Positions 60,601 to 64,000 of a DNA stretch of 64,000 nucleotides are shown in pieces. The first letter of the stretch is position 1, and every line of letters starts with the position of its first letter. The position numbers were made by a program, and so were the translations under genes. The stretch spans positions 5,237,458 through 5,301,457 of the forward strand of contig JASSKH010000031.1 in the NCBI GenBank assembly GCA_031763025.1. The letters are read 5' to 3'. The notes under the pieces were generated by a model. It had not been told where the DNA came from. It did no database searches and saw only the letters and a list, made by a program, of their open reading frames with translations. This DNA comes from Macrocystis pyrifera (lineage: Eukaryota; Sar; Phaeophyceae; Laminariales; Laminariaceae).

Positions 60601-63531
60601 ACAACGGCTGTGAGCTGCATTGCCTAGCTAGGTCGTCAAAGTACCGCACCAGCCGCAAGGTCCCAGTACTATATGTACGGCTTTACGGGCGCGGGACCGT
60701 AGCACCAAAGCACTATACAGTCGCAGTACCATCACAGTACCGCAAAGGAACCACCGTACCGCAACGTCCCTGTACAGCAAGCCGTTACGATGATGGGACC
60801 GTAACGTCAAGGTGCTGTACCGTCAGAGCACCACTACAGTACCGTAAGCGCTACCGTCACAGCGTCAAACCGTCACGATATAGTGGTACGTTGATGCTGT
60901 CGACGTACTGGGTGTTTCGGCGCTTATTGACACCGGTTAAAAATCTCGATATATATATTATATATAGGATACACTACTGTCGCCGCAAATACCTGTTCAC
61001 TGTTTTTTCTAAATATGCAAGTATACCTCACTGTTGATATAAGGATTACGGGTACACTGAGCTGGGTAATCGATCGATCTCTCACCCCACACAACTCAGT
61101 AGGTAACACCTCCACACTATAGCTCGTAACGACCATCAACAACAGCACAGGAAAAGGTTTACAGTGGATTGCAATTTGTGATGACTGACGTCGCATGGGT
61201 GCCCGTGGTCAACAATTTTTCACCAAGCCTACGCTATGCCAGGTATACAATACAGCCTCATTCAAGGGAAGGATATGGTGGGGGTATGAACTATGGACAC
61301 TCTTAATAGCACTTCTACTGTAGTACCTGTGATCTATATCCAATTAGTTGTATATATAAGTAGTGGTGGGGACGCGTTCTACGATAGAGGTGGCACATTT
61401 CCGCTAAAATGTTTTCTGAATGACGGGGCTCCTTAACCCGAAATCGTCGCAATGCCAATCTTGTTTCGAAAAATGCTGTTTTTGTATACTCGAGGCATGG
61501 GATGATTCATCCGGATGCGACTTGATTTTTGCCGAAGTCAGTTTTCGGGTGGGGGTTTGGAGCTCTTCAAGTGAGGAGCTTCAGAAAAATTAGGGTGAAC
61601 CACATCCGTAGAACGCCTCGTGGGTTGAGCGGCGTAATGTCATTGATGAACTACGGTATGTGCAGAGTATAGGTACTACCCTTGTGCCAATCACCCGGGT
61701 ACTCGCGGGTACTACCCGGTATGCTAATACCCGTCACAGGTACGGCAAACACTTCACACTCGCCGAGTATTTGGGATTCAGGCACTCAGGTACCCGGGCG
61801 TTCAGACGAATACTTCGGCTGTGGGGCGGGTACCCGGCTGTTAAATTAGTGACCGAGTGCCCGCCCCAAATGCCCCTAAATATACTTGGGAGTACCCGGG
61901 TATTGTTCCCCGAAGATGACGGGTACCCGTATATGACGGGTGCTCGTCGGGAAACATATCGAACGTAACAATAATGAGCAAAAAGAACCTGGTCTAGGCT
62001 GGATTTGTTCTTTAGAAATGGGTCCGTCCCACGTTCCTGGTATACATCATTTATGGTATAACAACTCCCGAGCTTCATGTATCTATTTTCGTAAACCTCA
62101 GCTGACCCCTCTTCTTATTAATAGGTAGTGTTGTACTGCTGTATTAGTCCTAGTATTCAACCGTACGATAGCTGTTGACTTCGATACGTACCTGGTATGC
62201 TACAGCAGCGGCATCCAGGGCATACTCAGTATATTTTATCAAAGAGTACAGGAGTTCGTTCGAGTCCTGAGCAAAATTCCAACTATGGCTAGAGTATTCC
62301 CCCGCGAGAACTGCCCGGAAACGACCAGCAGCAACCCATCTCTGCTTGCGGACCGTACGTCTGCAGCCACTGCTGCCCTGCAGTACACAAACCATGTCGT
62401 ACGCACAGTAACGGATACCTGTTACACGTACTGTTTAACGAGAAACAAGAGAGCTGGCCCAAGCTTATCTGAAAACGGTTGTGCGTTCTATGTACACTGA
62501 CTTCAGTATAACGACTCCGGTATACCGGGTATCTTGTTTTCCGGCAAATCTCCGTCTCTGCCGTTCTTTTGCTGTTCGTTTTCATTTTATGATACTGCTG
62601 TACTGTACGAGTAGGTACACTGGACTGTACATGGTCACGGCTTTCCGTCATTTTTCGCCCAGTTTGAACGGGTGGAGTCATCCGGCGGAGTCATCCTGCT
62701 AGGAGTCGTCTACTACTGCTGCTACTGCAGTTGATGTCCGTGGGGGTCAGTGCTATTAATAGATGCGCGCACGATTGTCGGCAAACACACCAGTCTCGGT
62801 CCGCATGACTGTATCATCTTGCGCTTTGAGACGTGTACGTAACTTTTACGTGTGCGCGCGTGTGTTCTTCACACCAAACGGTTCTTTCTACCCGTCGACA
62901 TCCAGCACACCCATTTTACCCGTGCCGATTCTCTCCTGATTCCTCATCCTACAGTAGTAGAGAGATTCGTACAAGCTCTGCATCTTTTTATTCTTTTTTT
63001 GTTTTGTTTCTATTCCCATTTATTTGCTTCGCCCCTTTCTTTTCTGTGATGGAAAAACCACGGCGACACCGAGAGATTACTTTACATACAGCAGTACAGC
63101 GGTATATCGTATGCCAGCAACGGGACAGCAGACAGCGCAAAGGCGTGTCATTGCACTTGGATAGGAAAGGCACAGCACACGCACGCCTGCAATCCAGATG
63201 CATACGCTGAGGGGAAGAAAAATGAAAGCCGAAAACAAAGAAAAAACATCTTTGAGAGAACTCTGGCCTGGCCGGGTCTTTTGGGTTGGCGAGTTTTCTG
63301 TGTTTTGTCTATACTTTTGACCAAAAGATACAGCATGAAAGAGGATAAGCTCACCTGCTTAACGGGTCGCATAGCAGAATCTCCCGCGGCGCTGGTGATA
63401 CTGAAGTCCGTGACGGCCGCAGTAGTAGTAGCACCCGGAGAGTCAATCCTGACGGCTTGATGAAGGACCATCATCCAGGTAGCGAGCAGGTAAAAGGAGA
63501 CCTTCAGCAGGAACTCTATTGTCTTCTTCAT
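46387..63531 (-). CDS. DGAT2-like acyltransferase gene, 11 exons
   Basis: Eleven minus-strand exons join in phase to give 558 codons plus stop. Order (5' to 3'): 63531-63355, 62266-62192, 59086-58952, 55484-55113, 53834-53701, 52525-52354, 49178-48996, 48412-48311, 47877-47776, 47428-47349, 46531-46387. The N-terminal part has several hydrophobic segments. The C-terminal half follows DGAT2/MGAT order: WREYF, a PH motif (ILPHAIM, in the place of HPHG), VLRELVNRLGV, TGGIGEMF (for the PGG block), IRHGFAHAA, GYSIVPIF, FGLIPRRQQMKMVVGRPIAV and a YERHKPF tail. Family members acylate diacylglycerol or related acceptors at the ER, making storage lipid. The N-terminus is longer than the usual ~350-residue DGAT2. 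The exact substrate cannot be told. Confidence is high for exons 6-11 and lower for exons 1-3. Confidence 0.72.
46532..47348. other. Last intron of gene 2
   Basis: About 0.8 kb containing one poly-C-ending repeat fragment; no exon seen. Confidence 0.6.
46728..46868 (-). repeat. Poly-C-ending repeat family, fragment (reverse)
   Basis: Reverse copy beginning at a G run, through ATATCATGCATGGCCGTAGC to TTTCACCGACCAGGCAG. Confidence 0.76.
47349..47428 (-). CDS. Gene 2 exon 10
   Basis: Acceptor TATTTTTCAG, donor GCAG/GTGAGG, 80 bp, phase 0 in and 2 out. IMVPMMLFYGAFGLIPRRQQ and MKMVVG match the conserved 'G..G.PIP.R......G.PI' end of DGAT2 enzymes. Confidence 0.78.
47776..47877 (-). CDS. Gene 2 exon 9
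   Basis: Acceptor CAACCTCAG, donor AAG/GTACAC, 102 bp, phase 0/0. GGYSIVPIFVHGVSRTHSVV matches the 'LVPVY.FGE' block, then FDNRFTRALSRK. Confidence 0.75.
48311..48412 (-). CDS. Gene 2 exon 8 (GG-E block)
   Basis: Acceptor GGCTAACAG, donor ACG/GTGAGG, 102 bp, phase 0/0. AVAVVTGGIGEMFVSSDRER and IRHGFAHAA correspond to the PGG...E and R-x-GF...A...G blocks of DGAT2-type enzymes. Confidence 0.78.
48996..49178 (-). CDS. Gene 2 exon 7 (intact member of the exon-copy array)
   Basis: Acceptor CAACTCAG, donor AAG/GTAAGT, 183 bp, phase 0/0, 61 codons. Reads PYGAVLGASVLPRML ... TPVLRELVNRLGVRKAGR ... MFADGFK. This is the only one of seven copies at the locus that is full length, in frame and has both splice sites. 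Confidence 0.8.
49536..49650 (+). pseudogene. Decayed copy G of gene 2 exon 7 (antisense, 3' two thirds)
   Basis: Reads VSAVVATALSCMPVFRDLSN, then loses bases and meets a stop. Faces copy B with about 40 bp between their 3' ends. Confidence 0.75.
49693..49870 (-). pseudogene. Decayed copy B of gene 2 exon 7
   Basis: Sense orientation, acceptor TAACTCAG, donor CAG/GTGAAT; 178 bp, 5 bp shorter than exon 7, so the frame shifts after LGVREAGR. Confidence 0.8.
49985..50275 (+). mobile_element. tRNA-derived SINE, copy 2
   Basis: Same family as the 35.5-kb copy: box A TGGCTTGGTAGG (49,999-50,010) and a decayed box B (CGTTCGCATCT). The body and the CTGAGGGTAAAACCTCC end are shared. It interrupts the spacer of array unit 2, so it is younger than that duplication. 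Confidence 0.75.
50553..50674 (+). pseudogene. Decayed copy C of gene 2 exon 7 (antisense, 3' two thirds)
   Basis: Reads VSAVVATALINTPMLRDL and LGVREA, with a single-base loss near the 3' end. Same truncated 5' border as copies D and G. Confidence 0.75.
50786..50908 (-). pseudogene. Decayed copy D of gene 2 exon 7 (3' two thirds)
   Basis: In frame from VSAVVATALTDTAV to MLADGFQ, but the 5' third is replaced by other sequence and the donor is GC-AT-like (CAG/GCATAT). Confidence 0.75.
51257..51446 (+). pseudogene. Decayed copy E of gene 2 exon 7 (antisense to the gene)
   Basis: 190 bp with acceptor ATTCAG and donor AAG/GTAAAT on the plus strand. Differs by a 9-bp duplication (GGAGCGTCG) and a net 2-bp loss near the TNTPVL codons. 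It faces copy F, 3' end to 3' end. Confidence 0.8.
51485..51662 (-). pseudogene. Decayed copy F of gene 2 exon 7
   Basis: Sense orientation, good acceptor (CAACTCAG), donor CAG/GTATAT. 178 bp instead of 183: indels before VRKAGRQAIH put the second half out of frame, so inclusion would break the protein. Confidence 0.8.
52354..52525 (-). CDS. Gene 2 exon 6 (PH motif)
   Basis: Acceptor CCGCGACAG, donor ATG/GTGAGA, 172 bp, phase 2 in and 0 out. Contains LTALWREYFDFKEV and NKYLLAILPHAIM. In DGAT2 proteins this position is usually HPHG; here the first His is Pro-preceded Leu and the Gly is Ala, while the central Pro-His is kept. Confidence 0.75.
53701..53834 (-). CDS. Gene 2 exon 5 (membrane hairpin)
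   Basis: Acceptor CCCTACAG, donor ATGAG/GTGGGC, 134 bp, phase 0 in and 2 out. Two hydrophobic stretches (HFWVSITIHLLRWIWLA and GTFVLFTFIVM) fit the membrane-embedded hairpin before the DGAT2 catalytic region. Confidence 0.65.
54625..54684 (+). repeat. CT dinucleotide microsatellite
   Basis: About 30 CT units in a gene 2 intron. Confidence 0.95.
54834..54934. mobile_element. MITE (CTATTACGGGGG family)
   Basis: 101-bp copy with intact ends in a gene 2 intron. Confidence 0.86.
55113..55484 (-). CDS. Gene 2 exon 4
   Basis: Acceptor GTAGCCGCAG, donor GGG/GTGAGC, 372 bp, phase 0/0. An acidic Ser/Thr-rich cytosolic-looking stretch is followed by WWWFLIAEALWYGSTLVMAF (membrane helix) and YGRRVAAVLTLWG. 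Confidence 0.65.
55609..55972 (+). repeat. Three ~120-bp tandem units
   Basis: Each unit has CCTCGAG.CTTA, AAGCACTA.GCACGAT, GGATGATTTGTCCATGCGAC and GTGCGGTTGCA. Lies upstream of gene 2 exon 4, in its intron. Confidence 0.85.
56752..56862. mobile_element. MITE (CTATTACGGGGG family)
   Basis: 111-bp copy from CTATTACGGAGATCC to GGACCCCCGTAATAG. Confidence 0.86.
57015..57357. mobile_element. MITE cluster with tandem right halves
   Basis: One copy (57,015-57,105), a second nearly complete copy, then two further ~72-bp right halves in tandem, each running from TAAAAATAGG to CCCCGTAATAG. Confidence 0.82.
58952..59086 (-). CDS. Gene 2 exon 3 (membrane segment)
   Basis: Acceptor TTTCTCCAG, donor TGC/GTATAC, 135 bp, phase 0/0. 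Contains LASILDILFPAIVLASFAI, a likely membrane helix. Additional small exons between here and 55,484 cannot be excluded. Confidence 0.5.
59150..59620. repeat. Degenerate GAGCTATAGG tandem tract
   Basis: About seven ~65-bp units around GAGCTATAGG, CATCTGCACA and TTTTCGCCGGCTTGA, in a gene 2 intron. Confidence 0.75.
59620..60930. repeat. ~310-bp degenerate tandem repeats
   Basis: Four diverged units, each with a GCATAAGTCGTCA-like start, dense GTACCGTAACGTCCCAGTAC words, GTACCATCACAGTACCG and a TTGATGCTGTCG end. Confidence 0.78.
60931..62191. other. Gene 2 intron between exons 2 and 3 (distal part)
   Basis: A region of GGGTACCCG-like words (61,690-61,930) and otherwise unremarkable sequence; no exon seen. 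Confidence 0.5.
62192..62266 (-). CDS. Gene 2 exon 2
   Basis: Acceptor TTTTGCTCAG, donor CAG/GTACGT, 75 bp, phase 0/0. Reads DSNELLYSLIKYTEYALDAA. Assignment rests on splice signals and phase. Confidence 0.5.
63355..63531 (-). CDS. Gene 2 exon 1 (proposed start)
   Basis: ATG at 63,531 with 59 codons; donor CAG/GTGAGC, phase 0 out. Begins MKKTIEFLLKVSFYLLATW, a hydrophobic segment that could be a signal anchor, then a Ser/Thr/Ala-rich stretch. Linked to gene 2 by strand and phase only. Confidence 0.5.
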
Positions 63532-64000
63532 CTTGCGTCACGTTGAACAGACACCTGGTACCATCAAGAGTAGAAGTATATGCGCGGTTGACGAGCACCA
63601 CCAAACAAAAGAGGCATGGGTAGCAGCGGCAGCGCCTGTATCAGAAAGAAAGCAAGTCTGCTGGACCTTCGTGAGACGTGTGGAATGGCGAGGCAAGGGA
63701 CCGAACGGATCTATCGGGATAGCTGCATCGCCCGCAAATGACGACGCCACATAACAGCCAGAGCGCAATATCCATTCACAGTATGAATCGCGACGCATAG
63801 GCAGGCAGGGAAACGCGCTGACAATCGAGATAAAAACTCTTGCCCAGGGGCTTGGAGGCAAGCTCAAACTACCAGCATGCTGCTCGCACCAAATATACGG
63901 GAGTAACCTTTTGTAAACGCGATCGGGTCGACGACCGCAGGCACGAAGATACTCGGTGACGCAACGCGCCTGCCATCGTGACTCGATCGCTCGGCGCTAT
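63532..64000. other. Upstream flank of gene 2
   Basis: 468 bp upstream of the proposed ATG. No TATA-like motif was convincing; the promoter or further 5' exons may lie here or beyond the window. Confidence 0.4.

Overview
The window is eukaryotic nuclear DNA. It has short exons of about 70-370 bp, long repeat-crowded introns with GT-AG borders, and almost no open frames outside a retrotransposon. The mix (a multi-exon discoidin-like/beta-helix extracellular protein gene, a DGAT2-type acyltransferase gene, a stramenopile-style chromodomain Gypsy element, many homopolymers) looks most like a brown alga such as Ectocarpus. That assignment is inference; no species marker is present.

Layout. (1) About 2.36-37.38 kb, plus strand: 20 phase-compatible exons of one gene whose 5' end lies outside the window. 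Its first two thirds encode tandem F5/8-type-C (discoidin)-like modules built from recurring exon types; its last third looks like a parallel beta-helix (pectin-lyase-fold) protein. A 5.77-kb Ty3/Gypsy chromodomain element with identical 232-bp LTRs sits in one intron (7,785-13,545). One exon is probably lost in the assembly gap at 33,240-33,339. (2) 37.4-46.4 kb: convergent intergenic space, ending in a ~2.9-kb satellite of 200-bp higher-order period. (3) 46.39-63.53 kb, minus strand: an 11-exon gene of 558 codons whose second half matches the DGAT2/MGAT acyltransferase pattern. All exon phases join without a break. (4) The rest is interspersed and simple repeats.

The two most unusual structures both belong to the acyltransferase gene. 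First, the intron upstream of its 61-codon exon (48,996-49,178) carries six decayed copies of that same exon with flanking intron DNA, in strictly alternating orientation. Second, the 200-bp satellite immediately beyond its stop codon is made of ~67-bp monomers homologous to the last dozen codons, the stop codon and the adjacent 3' sequence of the gene.

Repeat families recognised by repeated occurrence within the window are: a ~110-bp MITE with CTATTACGGGGG ends (more than 13 copies, some nested or tandem), a tRNA-derived SINE (2 copies), a poly(A)-tailed SINE-like family (2 long copies plus fragments), a ~220-bp family whose end always runs into a C/G homopolymer, and a 3-copy family near 2.7, 13.7 and 31.4 kb. 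All gene models were read by eye from splice signals and reading frame; no similarity search was run.
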